64,000 bases of DNA from positions 1 through 64,000 of the forward strand of contig CANMSI010000004.1 in the NCBI GenBank assembly GCA_947500575.1, given 5' to 3'. Every line of letters starts with the position of its first letter. Position 1 is the first letter of the stretch. Below are positions 56,067 to 63,812 of this stretch, piece after piece. The translations under genes and the position numbers were made by a program. Under the pieces are notes generated by a model. The model was not told where the DNA came from. It saw only the letters and a program-made list of their open reading frames with translations, and did no database searches. The stretch comes from an uncultured Flavobacteriaceae bacterium (GTDB lineage Bacteria > Bacteroidota > Bacteroidia > Flavobacteriales > Flavobacteriaceae).

Positions 56067-57158
56067 ATGAAAAAGAGTCAATTTTTATTTCTAAAATTAT
56101 TCACTAAAAGATATATCCTAGCTGCTTTATTGATAGGTATTTGTTTTAGTCTCCAAGTATCCTGCAGCTCAGAGGAAGACCCGGAACCCGAACAAGAAGA
56201 AGTAGTAGATAATGATCCTATTGGCGAAGAACCAGAAGACATGGGAGGCGACGAAGATCCCGGAGATATGGGAGGTGATGAAGACCCTGGTGATATGGGA
56301 GGTGATGAAGATCCTACTGGTTTAGATCCCGATTTGTCACCTTCAGAAAATTTTGATCTTAGCACCTGGAACATTAGTATTCCTATTGATGAAAATAACA
56401 ATGGTAACGCAGATCATATCAAAGTTGCAGATTTAAATAACAACTATGAAGACCCATTGTTTTTCTTTACTGGAGATGATGGCGGAATGGTTTTTAAATG
56501 CCCCATTGCAGGTTTTAAAACTTCGGCTAATACAAAATTTACTCGAGTAGAACTGAGAGAGATGTTACGAGGAACAAATACCAGTATTTCTACCCAGGGA
56601 ATCTCTAAAAACAATTGGGTTTTCGGAAGCGCACCGCAATCAGATATCAATAACAGTGGAGGTTTTGATGGTGAAATGAATGCAATACTTGCTGTAAATC
56701 ATGTCACCACTACGGGAGATAGCAATCAGGTAGGAAGGGTCATTGTGGGGCAAATACATGCTAATTCTGATGAACCTCTTAGACTATACTACAGAAAACT
56801 TCCCAACAATGAACTGGGAAGTATTTATTTTGCTCATGAAGTAGAGGGAGGCGATGATATCTACTACGAAATGATAGGAAGCCGGTCTAGTTCTGCTTCA
56901 AACCCAGCCGATGGGATTGCAATTGACGAGAAATTCAGTTATCAGGTAAAAGTGGTAAATAATGATATGTGGGTTACTATTTCCAGAGAAGGAAAAGACG
57001 ATATAGAACAATATGTAGACATGAGCAATAGCGGTTATGATGTAGGCGGACAATACATGTATTTCAAAGCAGGCGCCTATAATCAAAACGATAGTGGAAA
57101 TGATGATGATTATGTAGAAGTAAGCTTTTACAGTCTAACAAAAAGTCATAGCGAGTAG
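56067..57158 (+). CDS. PL7 alginate lyase lipoprotein with acidic repeat linker
   Basis: This 363-residue lipoprotein has a signal ending S-L-Q-V-S-C. An acidic linker (about residues 35-95) contains three copies of D-M-G-G-D-E-D-P-G. The PL7 domain (about 100-358) starts F-D-L-S-T-W-N-I-S-I-P and has all three motifs: R-V-E-L-R-E-M, V-G-Q-I-H-A and Y-F-K-A-G-A-Y-N-Q-N. The strongly negative linker may keep the enzyme extended from the outer membrane and repel the polyanionic substrate after cleavage. It stands 111 bp after the RraA gene and could be read from the same divergent promoter or its own; no GntR dyad precedes it directly. Confidence 0.92.
   Translation: MKKSQFLFLKLFTKRYILAALLIGICFSLQVSCSSEEDPEPEQEEVVDNDPIGEEPEDMGGDEDPGDMGGDEDPGDMGGDEDPTGLDPDLSPSENFDLSTWNISIPIDENNNGNADHIKVADLNNNYEDPLFFFTGDDGGMVFKCPIAGFKTSANTKFTRVELREMLRGTNTSISTQGISKNNWVFGSAPQSDINNSGGFDGEMNAILAVNHVTTTGDSNQVGRVIVGQIHANSDEPLRLYYRKLPNNELGSIYFAHEVEGGDDIYYEMIGSRSSSASNPADGIAIDEKFSYQVKVVNNDMWVTISREGKDDIEQYVDMSNSGYDVGGQYMYFKAGAYNQNDSGNDDDYVEVSFYSLTKSHSE
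56238..56318 (+). repeat. Three 27-bp tandem repeats coding the acidic linker
   Basis: Three head-to-tail units of nine codons (D-M-G-G-D-E-D-P-G, the last ending P-T) inside the PL7 lipoprotein gene. The units differ at third positions (e.g. GGC/GGT, CCC/CCT), so the array is not brand new, but it may still vary in copy number between strains. Confidence 0.9.
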
Positions 57159-57245
57159 TTTCCCTAAAGCGCATCCAGTTTTCTAAGTAAATAACCATGA
57201 GTAGCATTTGATCACTCATCCTACGCTGAAGCAAGATTATAGAAT

Positions 57246-57290
57246 CATAGGAAAAACAAAAAGCCTGAAAATCAATAGATTTTCAGGCTT
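57246..57290 (-). terminator. Rho-independent terminator behind the tRNA fragment
   Basis: Perfect 12-bp stem AAGCCTGAAAAT (57261-57272)/ATTTTCAGGCTT (57279-57290) with a 6-base loop. On the minus strand it is followed by TTTTTGTTTTT. It lies 11 bp beyond the end of the tRNA 3' fragment, the usual place of a tRNA terminator. Confidence 0.8.
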
Positions 57291-57301
57291 CACAATTTAA
57301 A

Positions 57302-57314
57302 GTCGGGGTGGCAG
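57302..57314 (-). other. tRNA 3'-end fragment, candidate attachment site
   Basis: The minus strand reads CTGCCACCCCGAC, as at the 3' end of a tRNA acceptor/T-arm (tRNA-Pro-like), followed by TTTAAA and a terminator. The rest of a tRNA is not present on the upstream (higher-coordinate) side, where accessory genes begin. This is the pattern left by an element integrated into a tRNA gene. The match is short, so the call is tentative. Confidence 0.4.
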
Positions 57315-57518
57315 AACGCTGTCCCTTCTCCCTTATCTCTATATTTATAGTACCTCACACCTTTTGTAATTTTAGAGGTAACCGAATAGGTAACTTTTTA
57401 TTTGATTTAACTTATGTTAATTTAAAAATAAAGATAATAAATCTAACCTTCCCGACTCATTGTAGATACGCTATTTTTTGATATACATTAATCTTTGACC
57501 TAAATCTGGGTCTCCTAT

Positions 57519-57965
57519 TTAATTGAGGATAATTAGTTCTTCATCCTTCTCAAATAAAAAATAAGTTATACTATAAGCTTCATTTGAAACTCCTTCTTCG
57601 AATGCCAAATTTAAATACCAATTTTCACGTTTTACATTTTTCTTAGTAACCCAAATTCCTTTAGTCATATTCAAACTACGGATGGTTGACATTCCGGTAT
57701 TATCAGTGTCAAAATCTGGTAAATTACTAATCATAAAAGTTCTATCTTCTTTTAATGTTAGAATAACTTTTTGATCTGTAAGATCATAATTTTCTTTTAT
57801 CAAGTCATAACTAAACGAATCCACTTCCCATGAACCCAGTAATTCTTCCATTGCAGGTTTTTGATCAACCCGCTTCAAAGACGATGCTAATACACCGTTT
57901 GGTGTTAAAAAATTACAAGAAACCGTCAAGGTTATTATTAAAGTTACTAATCTTATTTTCCTCAT
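57519..57965 (-). CDS. Small lipocalin-like lipoprotein, function unknown
   Basis: The product is 148 residues from the ATG at 57965 (M-R-K-I-R-L-V), chosen because a signal with lipobox I-T-L-T-V-S-C follows at once; an in-frame ATG at 58001 adds 12 non-signal residues. E-L-L-G-S-W-E-V-D-S-F-S and L-T-L-K-E-D-R-T-F-M-I-S resemble lipocalin-like domains of small Bacteroidota lipoproteins. It is the nearest island gene to the tRNA fragment. Its place in an array of small secreted proteins around a toxin-like gene makes an immunity or decoy role possible, but nothing proves it. Confidence 0.65.
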   Translation of the reverse strand: MRKIRLVTLIITLTVSCNFLTPNGVLASSLKRVDQKPAMEELLGSWEVDSFSYDLIKENYDLTDQKVILTLKEDRTFMISNLPDFDTDNTGMSTIRSLNMTKGIWVTKKNVKRENWYLNLAFEEGVSNEAYSITYFLFEKDEELIILN

Positions 57966-57976
57966 ATTTTGAAAAT

Positions 57977-58168
57977 TTATAGATTTTCTGTCCAAGTCCA
58001 TTTTTGGGTAAAGTTCCCACCTAATTTTATATCGCCACCTCCTGGCTTATTTGGAAATACTCCATCATAATGACTATCACCATCGTTATCAATTCTAAAC
58101 CTTGTTGCGGATTCCCAACCAGATGTATTTGTAATTTTGAATGTCAGTCTAAGCTGGCATAATATGTG
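57977..58168 (-). pseudogene. Orphan C-terminal coding remnant
   Basis: A 63-codon minus-strand frame without start codon encodes a protein-like sequence (L-T-F-K-I-T-N-T-S-G-W-E-S, R-I-D-N-D-G-D-S-H-Y-D-G) ending with TAA at 57977. It is cut upstream by stop codons. Composition resembles a beta-rich secreted domain. It looks like the tail of a deleted gene; the rest of 58169-58396 shows no gene. Confidence 0.4.
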
Positions 58169-58396
58169 TGCTTACCGTAAGGTCATAGAAGTAAAATTAC
58201 TAAGATTTCCATAGAAATGATATTCAAAGCTTAACCTGAGATCATTTCAAAGAATACATCACAAACTTTTTATTCGAATAACAAGTCTTCTGCATTGGTA
58301 TAAGAAATATATTAACTTAACAAATAGTAATTATAAGTAAAATCCCAAAACGTACTATAACGGAGTAATTATTAGGATAATTTCAAAAAAACTTTT

Positions 58397-58918
58397 TTAA
58401 TATTGCTCGACAAGTAGCTTTTTATCTAAAGTCCATAACTCTTCATTCTTTTTGAATACCTCTAAAATAACTGCTCCACCCTTTATTTTATCATCCGAAA
58501 CTAAACTCTTTTTTTCAACAAAGAGATAAACCTTAAAGTCGCTAATACGGATGGGGTTAGAATAGTTGACCTGGTCATAAGGCGTTCCTGAATCAGGAGG
58601 ACGGTTTAAACTATTCTTTCTAACAAGCAAGGTAGTTATTTCATCACACGTCCTTTTGTCGGGAAAATTTAAAACCCCAAAAATTATTGGTAATTCTTTT
58701 TCCTGAAACAAATCACTGTTTTTTATGCTTTTTTCTAAAGAACTAGATATTTCAAAAGAAAAATCTATTCGTGCAAGCTTACTCGAGTTCCCCCATAAAT
58801 CATCGAGTGAAACTCTATAAAATTTAGCATCATCACAAGAGTTATCATTAAATAATAATTCTTGGCCAAATATTACATTTATATTTACTACTACAAGGAA
58901 AATAACTAAGTTCTTCAT
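58397..58918 (-). CDS. Small secreted protein, function unknown
   Basis: This 173-residue protein has a signal peptide (V-N-I-N-V-I-F-G-Q) and no lipobox. The mature part has Cys at N-D-S-C-D-D and R-T-C-D-E, which could form a disulfide, and ends with L-D-K-K-L-L-V-E-Q-Y. No family was recognised. It follows the decayed metallopeptidase copy at 58920-59242 with almost no gap, as an immunity gene follows its toxin, but this is inference from layout. Confidence 0.6.
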   Translation of the reverse strand: MKNLVIFLVVVNINVIFGQELLFNDNSCDDAKFYRVSLDDLWGNSSKLARIDFSFEISSSLEKSIKNSDLFQEKELPIIFGVLNFPDKRTCDEITTLLVRKNSLNRPPDSGTPYDQVNYSNPIRISDFKVYLFVEKKSLVSDDKIKGGAVILEVFKKNEELWTLDKKLLVEQY

Positions 58919-58919
58919 A

Positions 58920-59242
58920 GCCCTCCTGTTCTTTTGAGTTAACTCCTGCGTTTGAAATAAAAACCTTTTCTCCGTTGCATTTATCGACTCTTATATAATA
59001 ACCAACTTCCAGATATAAGTGACCATTATTATTAATCGAAGAACTTGGCACTCCCTTAGTTAACCTAAAGAGTATAATTTTTCGAAATGTTCAATTTCCG
59101 TAAGACTTTAGTCAATAATGTATTTGTTTAATTCATTTGAACCAAACCGCCAGTAGTTAAATCCAACTCATATTCAGCTAAAATTCTAGTCAAACAGCCA
59201 TCCAAATACTCAGAAAGGGCACTATTTCTTGAAAAAACATTT
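58920..59242 (-). pseudogene. Decayed partial copy of the 59756-61306 metallopeptidase-lipoprotein gene
   Basis: Nucleotides here align with about 60690-60990 of the neighbouring gene. Shared translated pieces include I-N-N-N-G-x-L-x-V-E-V-G-Y-Y and V-D-K-C-N-G, then matching stretches for the E-Y-E-L-D-I region. Frameshifts and stops break the frame, and both the signal peptide and the metallopeptidase end are missing. It is a non-functional remnant of a second copy. Confidence 0.75.
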
Positions 59243-59253
59243 GTATATTTTTT

Positions 59254-59745
59254 TTAATTTAATTTATACCCTACACTTTTTTCCCCTATTTCACCTGAAC
59301 TTTCGACATTTACAACCCATATCTTATCATTTTTAATAACTTCACCTTTTACGAAAGCTCCTTCTATAGGATAAAACAAAACATATGCGATTTTCTTAGA
59401 TTGACAATTCTTGTTTTCAATTTTTAACCTAACAGTTGCTTCTGAAACATCTGTGCTATCTGTAATAAGAGATTTATTGTCTTTTATATATATCCCTAAG
59501 TCTTTAGTAATAAATTGGGTTTTGACAATTTTCAATGGTAATCTATCTTCAATTTCTGGATGTAAAAATGTCTGAAAGTCCTGATTCTCAAATATTGCCT
59601 GTAAAGCATTTTCTTTATCCAATTTACTGAAACATTCTTGAATTAAAACTCCGCTATCTTGTGATGACAGATTCGTTTCCACATTATCTTTACACCCTAA
59701 AATTAAAATAGTTAAAAGTAATAAAATAGGCTTTAAATGACTCAT
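59254..59745 (-). CDS. Small lipoprotein next to toxin-like metallopeptidase
   Basis: This 163-residue lipoprotein has a signal ending L-T-I-L-I-L-G-C. The mature part is mixed alpha/beta, with R-L-P-L-K-I-V-K-T-Q-F and a repeated beta pattern to the end (K-I-W-V-V-N-V-E-S-S-G-E-I-G). No family was recognised. The gene lies 10 bp downstream of the metallopeptidase gene on the same strand, so the two are co-transcribed. A membrane-bound immunity protein is the natural guess for this arrangement; it is untested. Confidence 0.65.
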   Translation of the reverse strand: MSHLKPILLLLTILILGCKDNVETNLSSQDSGVLIQECFSKLDKENALQAIFENQDFQTFLHPEIEDRLPLKIVKTQFITKDLGIYIKDNKSLITDSTDVSEATVRLKIENKNCQSKKIAYVLFYPIEGAFVKGEVIKNDKIWVVNVESSGEIGEKSVGYKLN

Positions 59746-59755
59746 AATCTAAAGT

Positions 59756-61306
59756 TTAATTATTCAATCTGTCTAATAAAACTCTCGCTCTATCAGGCTG
59801 TACATTTTCTCCATAAGCTCTAATTTCAAATAGTCTACCTTCTTCTCCAGGGTATTCAAATCCTTGATTAAAATCACCCCAATGAACAAATTCATGCAGA
59901 ACGGTAGTTCCAAGAAAAAATAGAAAAGCATCTTCTTCGGATTGTATACTAATTTGATTTTCTAATTCATTAACCCAATCTATATCTATATTAATTCTGT
60001 TTGGAGTGTCTTTGTCAAAATAGCCAACCGTATCTGATGATGCTCCTTCATGGATATTGTCCAATTGAATTATGTGTATCTCAGGTCCAGCACCCCAAGA
60101 TAACAAACCTTTTATCTCCTCACTTGTCAGAGAGGTAAATTCTTTTATTGAATTTACAATGGACTGATTATCTATAACTTTTGGAAGTTGATTCATCAGA
60201 TACTCCGTAAATTTAGGATAATCCTCTCTATATTCAGTTGCTTTACTTTCTGGATATTTCAAATAGGGAAATGAGGAGAGAGTAATCCCTTCTAAATAAC
60301 CGTTAATAATGTCATCGACCCTTTCCTTTGCAGTGTTTGATTCCGTATTTTCAAAAAGAAAATGAGCCATTCTTTCTACATCATCAAAATTATCATCATT
60401 AGTCAACCAAGCTACCTCAGGTGAAAAAATATCGAATTGAAGCTTTTGTGTAAGGTAGGTAAAGGAGTTTACTTCAACGGTAGTTATAGTTCCACCTCCA
60501 CAAAAAGAGCCACAAGAGCCGGCCCCTGAACCACCACCAGAATCAGGAAAAGGATCATCACCATTACCGTTACTTCCACCTGATCCTCCCGAACCGCTTC
60601 CACCTGATCCTCCACTACCACAATCGGAAAGTTCTTGAACCCAGATAGTCTTCTTTTTTCGTGTCCCATCGGTATTCACACATCTACTGGAAGTATCACC
60701 AACATCTCCATTACATTTATCAACTTTCCTATAATAACCAACTTCTACGCATAAGTTACCATTGTTGTTAATTGTGGAATTTGACACTTGCTTTGCTAAC
60801 CTAGAAGTTGGAGTATACTCTTCCAAATCTTCAATTTCTGTAAAACTTTGATTAATAATGTGCTTGTCTATTTCATTTGAATCAACATCGCCAATAGGTA
60901 TATCCAATTCATATTCAGCTAAGATTGTACTGCTACTACCATCAGAATATTCGGAAAGAATAATATTTCTTAAAAAAACATCTTGGTCATCACCGATAAG
61001 GCCTATGGTATAGGAGGTCAAGATACCCTCTATCTCTATTCGAGAGACATCACTTGGATTAATGACCCACTCTTGCGGTAAATCTGCGTTTTTACCAAAT
61101 AATTCTGCTGTCGTTTTTATTTTTAGTCCGGTAACACTTTCTTTACTCTTTTCAGAAATTTCATTAAATGATATTTTGGAGTAATTAAATTCTGTTTGCT
61201 CTTGAGCTTCCTCTTCAATAATAAATTCGATATTGTTCTTCTGGCAGCTATAAAAGCAAACTAAGATTGTAGCAATTAGTAATCTTAAAAGTCTATTTTT
61301 TTTCAT
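59756..61306 (-). CDS. Lipoprotein with C-terminal zinc metallopeptidase, toxin-like
   Basis: This 516-residue lipoprotein (lipobox around Cys21, C-F-Y-S-C) has an N-terminal beta-rich domain (about 30-200) and a Gly/Ser linker (about 228-280, several G-S-G-G repeats with paired Cys). The C-terminal domain contains T-V-L-H-E-F-V-H-W-G-D (HExxH at 471-475) and E-E-G-R-L-F-E-I-R-A-Y-G, a pattern seen in metallopeptidase toxin domains of polymorphic toxin systems (Tox-MPTase type). Linker plus C-terminal enzyme, a small lipoprotein gene right behind and a decayed partial copy nearby all fit that reading. A surface protease with nutritional role is the alternative. Confidence 0.7.
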   Translation of the reverse strand: MKKNRLLRLLIATILVCFYSCQKNNIEFIIEEEAQEQTEFNYSKISFNEISEKSKESVTGLKIKTTAELFGKNADLPQEWVINPSDVSRIEIEGILTSYTIGLIGDDQDVFLRNIILSEYSDGSSSTILAEYELDIPIGDVDSNEIDKHIINQSFTEIEDLEEYTPTSRLAKQVSNSTINNNGNLCVEVGYYRKVDKCNGDVGDTSSRCVNTDGTRKKKTIWVQELSDCGSGGSGGSGSGGSGGSNGNGDDPFPDSGGGSGAGSCGSFCGGGTITTVEVNSFTYLTQKLQFDIFSPEVAWLTNDDNFDDVERMAHFLFENTESNTAKERVDDIINGYLEGITLSSFPYLKYPESKATEYREDYPKFTEYLMNQLPKVIDNQSIVNSIKEFTSLTSEEIKGLLSWGAGPEIHIIQLDNIHEGASSDTVGYFDKDTPNRINIDIDWVNELENQISIQSEEDAFLFFLGTTVLHEFVHWGDFNQGFEYPGEEGRLFEIRAYGENVQPDRARVLLDRLNN

Positions 61307-61836
61307 GTATAAGAATTTGAAGTTAAAATATAACCTAACTATTTTAATTTCTTAAAAACCGATTATTGTTATTTAGAAAATTACCTAATTAACCGTTGTA
61401 ACAAAGCAGGACGTAGTTATAGTTGTCATAACAATTTACATGAAGCTAAAATAGGAATTTTATAAATTTAAACCGTAAGGTTTTACCTTCTTTTTGAGTT
61501 TAATAATATTATTTATAAAGTATTTCGATTAGCTGCTGAGTTTAGTCAAATAGCAATATTCAGCAAACAAAACCCTATTAGCGTTGCAATCCCCAAATCT
61601 TACCACTAACTTTTGCGCATGGAACCGTTTCGATTTCTTTAGTGTTTCAGATAGATAAGCGTCAAGAAGAAATCGAAAAGGGCGCAATAACCTGCTTCCA
61701 TTTTTTCTATCAATTCTCCGATTATTTGCAGATTTCATAAAAAGAAAGTCCTATTCCTGTTAAAGTTTTCTTGTACGTCTTTTTAGGGTCATTTAAGAAT
61801 CACATTTGAGTATTGATTATTAAGAAACATTCAGTA
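61307..61836. other. Intergenic region upstream of mobilisation genes
   Basis: About 530 bp without a supported gene. A 69-codon minus-strand frame (61529-61738) exists but has basic, low-complexity N-terminal sequence and no recognisable fold, so it is not called. The region carries the promoter of the metallopeptidase gene on its left side. Confidence 0.5.
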
Positions 61837-61914
61837 ATGAAAACGAAATATGATCCAATTAGAAATCCCTTTGGAGCAAAAAGAACTACAAAAGATGCAA
61901 AGCCGATGAAGTGA
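61837..61914 (+). CDS. Possible 25-residue basic peptide before oriT
   Basis: ATG at 61837 and TGA at 61912-61914 enclose a Lys/Arg-rich frame starting M-K-T-K-Y-D-P-I-R-N-P-F-G. The composition looks coding, and it lies just before the oriT-like repeat, but a frame this short could be chance. No function can be given. Confidence 0.3.
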   Translation: MKTKYDPIRNPFGAKRTTKDAKPMK

Positions 61915-61929
61915 ATTTTGTGAGTAAGT

Positions 61930-61964
61930 CAAGATGTGTCTTTGTGGGCACAAAGACGATCTTG
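61930..61964. other. Candidate oriT inverted repeat
   Basis: A long dyad: CAAGAT (61930-61935) and GTCTTTGTG (61938-61946) pair with CACAAAGAC (61949-61957) and ATCTTG (61959-61964), 15 paired bases with a small asymmetric bulge and a 2-base centre. A second repeat GCTTTGC ... GCAAAG follows (61964-61987). Such repeats directly upstream of mobC/relaxase genes are where transfer origins lie. Confidence 0.55.
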
Positions 61965-61997
61965 CTTTGCTCCCGAAGGTTGCAAAGACTAAAAAAA

Positions 61998-62294
61998 ATG
62001 AAACGTAGAATTATCAAATTCAGATGTACGGTATACGAGAAAAAACTACTGATCGTCAAGGCAAAAAAAGCAGGGCTATCGCTTAGTGAGTATTGCCGTA
62101 GATCAGCCTTTGAAGATCGAATTGTAGAACGCCTAAGCGAAGAACAGATTGCAGTCTATCAAATGCTAGTCAAATATAAAATCAATTTTAAACGCATTGC
62201 CAATATGTTTAAAAAGCATAATCCAAAACTAGCCAATGAAGTACTGCAACTAGCAGAGGAAATACAAACACACTTAAACAGTTTTGCAGAATGA
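61998..62294 (+). CDS. mobC: MobC-like relaxosome accessory protein
   Basis: The product is 98 residues from the ATG at 61998. An in-frame ATG at 61911 would read through the oriT-like repeat and is rejected. The N-terminal R-R-I-I-K-F-R-C-T-V-Y-E-K and K-A-K-K-A-G-L-S-L-S-E-Y-C-R fit the ribbon-helix-helix-like MobC family that binds oriT and helps the relaxase. The gene overlaps the relaxase gene by 4 bp (ATGA), the usual arrangement in Bacteroidota mobilisable elements. Confidence 0.8.
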   Translation: MKRRIIKFRCTVYEKKLLIVKAKKAGLSLSEYCRRSAFEDRIVERLSEEQIAVYQMLVKYKINFKRIANMFKKHNPKLANEVLQLAEEIQTHLNSFAE

Positions 62295-63166
62295 TAGGGA
62301 AAGGGAAAAGCATATCGCATACAGGTGCAGCTATGTCTTATGGATGGAATCAAGAGAAGAATGCAGAGATCATCTATTCCCAGCACATCACCGGAGAGAA
62401 CCCAAAAGAGATTACACGAGAATTTCAAATGGTACAAGCTCAAAATTGTAGGTGCGAAAACAATACGCTCAGTTTTGTACTGAGTCCTACCATAGAAGAT
62501 GGTAAAACCTTATCCAAAGAACAACTAGGAGAAATTACCCAGAAGTTCATAAAGCAAATGGAATTACAAGATAGACAAGCAGTAGCTTTTGTACATAGAG
62601 ATAAAGATCACGTTCATATCCATGCCTATGTGAATCGCATTGGTTTTGATGGACAAGCCTACAAGGACAACTACATCGGAAAGCGCAGCCAGTATGCAGC
62701 AGAAGAAGTAGCCAAAGATATGGGACTTACAACGGTAAGAGAAGTACAACAAGAAAAGCAACAAGCCATGCAGAGAGTTCGAGAAGAAATTAAAGCAATA
62801 CACAAGGAAGTGATGCAGAAGTACAAGCCTAAAGACTTCGAGCATTACATAAAACAGATGGGACAAAAAGATATAAAGGTTATACCAAGTATCAACAAAT
62901 CCAACAAGCTGCAAGGCTTCCGATTTGAGTATAAGGGTTACAACCTAAAAGGAAGTGAAGTACACCGCTCCATGTCGGGTGGTAAGTTAGCTATTGAGTT
63001 ATCAAAAAACTCTGGAAAGGAACTATTTCAAAAAAAGGGAAAAGAAATAGGTGTAAAGCTTATGGGAAAGGTGCTGGAGTTAAGTGGTAACATGGCTGTA
63101 AAAGTAGCTAAGAACATTACCAAGCGAACAATTAAAAAAGCAATAGATATTGGGATAGGAATTTAA
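62291..63166 (+). CDS. Relaxase/mobilisation nuclease (MobB-like)
   Basis: This 291-residue protein has the relaxase metal motif H-R-D-K-D-H-V-H-I-H-A-Y-V-N-R-I (His107, His109 and His111 in HVHIH). Near the N-terminus Tyr17 (A-M-S-Y-G-W-N) or Tyr29 (I-I-Y-S-Q-H-I) could be the nicking residue. The C-terminal third is Lys-rich and may bind DNA. The protein nicks DNA at oriT and pilots it during conjugal transfer using helper functions from another element, since no conjugation genes are seen in this window. Confidence 0.88.
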   Translation: MIGKGKSISHTGAAMSYGWNQEKNAEIIYSQHITGENPKEITREFQMVQAQNCRCENNTLSFVLSPTIEDGKTLSKEQLGEITQKFIKQMELQDRQAVAFVHRDKDHVHIHAYVNRIGFDGQAYKDNYIGKRSQYAAEEVAKDMGLTTVREVQQEKQQAMQRVREEIKAIHKEVMQKYKPKDFEHYIKQMGQKDIKVIPSINKSNKLQGFRFEYKGYNLKGSEVHRSMSGGKLAIELSKNSGKELFQKKGKEIGVKLMGKVLELSGNMAVKVAKNITKRTIKKAIDIGIGI

Positions 63167-63200
63167 AAAGAAGAAATACAACTCATTAAAATACAGTATC

Positions 63201-63677
63201 ATGGCAAAATTAGATGAACTTTTAGAAATACTAACAGAAGAGATGGAGAGTTTTAAATCCTCCATAAAGCAAATGGAAAAAGTATCTAATCAATTAAATA
63301 ATTCTGAGATACAAAGGGATATTAGTTCCATTAACTACAAACAGGATGAGCTTAAAAAAGCTCAAGAGCATTATTTTCAAACCGAGCGTGAAAATATCCT
63401 TGAAGTACGAAAAAAAGTAAAACAGGCTAAATTGGTTCCTAAGTGGTTGTTAATACTATCCTGTATTACTTTCTTTAGTGGATTTCTTGTTTCGACATAT
63501 GCTATCTATGAAGTTAGGGGCAGTTGGGATAAGCAGGTGATTGCCTATAACAAAGGAAAAGAGATTAGCATAGACGAATACGATCTTTTTTTCAAGGACA
63601 ACAAACAGGCTTATGGGCAATATTTGAAATGGAGGGAGGCGCAAAAGAAATCGCAAAACAATCAAAGCAAAAAGTAG
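63201..63677 (+). CDS. Coiled-coil single-pass membrane protein of the mobile element
   Basis: This 158-residue protein has an N-terminal helical coiled coil (about 1-78, Glu/Lys/Gln-rich with heptad Leu/Ile), a transmembrane helix (about 82-103, WLLILSCITFFSGFLVSTYAIY) and a Lys/Gln-rich hydrophilic tail. No enzyme motif was found. It lies 34 bp after the relaxase gene on the same strand. Small proteins of this type often follow MobB in Bacteroidota elements; a role in coupling the relaxosome to the membrane is a guess. Confidence 0.65.
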   Translation: MAKLDELLEILTEEMESFKSSIKQMEKVSNQLNNSEIQRDISSINYKQDELKKAQEHYFQTERENILEVRKKVKQAKLVPKWLLILSCITFFSGFLVSTYAIYEVRGSWDKQVIAYNKGKEISIDEYDLFFKDNKQAYGQYLKWREAQKKSQNNQSKK

Positions 63678-63812
63678 GATTGAATGTTGATTTTTACATC
63701 TTCTCCTCTTCTTACTTTTCAAGAATACAAACATTCAGGTTTTACCTACAGTATTTTGAAATAAGAGGTATATTTATTGTGGATATAACGAGTTAGGCAA
63801 AATTAAAAGAAA

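Larger units (their letters stand above)
57159..57518. other. Intergenic region at the junction of alginate locus and island
   Basis: This 360-bp stretch holds no gene. It contains the terminator hairpin and tRNA 3'-end fragment listed separately, and AT-rich sequence otherwise. It separates plus-strand alginate genes from minus-strand accessory genes. Confidence 0.6.

Noticed and set aside
57300-57420. Complete tRNA gene on the minus strand
   Set aside because: Only the 3' end matches; no acceptor partner, D-arm or anticodon arm could be found upstream.
61529-61738. 69-codon minus-strand frame in the region before the mobilisation genes
   Set aside because: No fold, signal or homologous pattern recognised, and surrounded by non-coding sequence; kept only as a remark.
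63792-63798. GTTAGGC motif resembling an integron cassette core site
   Set aside because: A single 7-base match without the paired simple site or an integrase in the window; not enough for an attC call.
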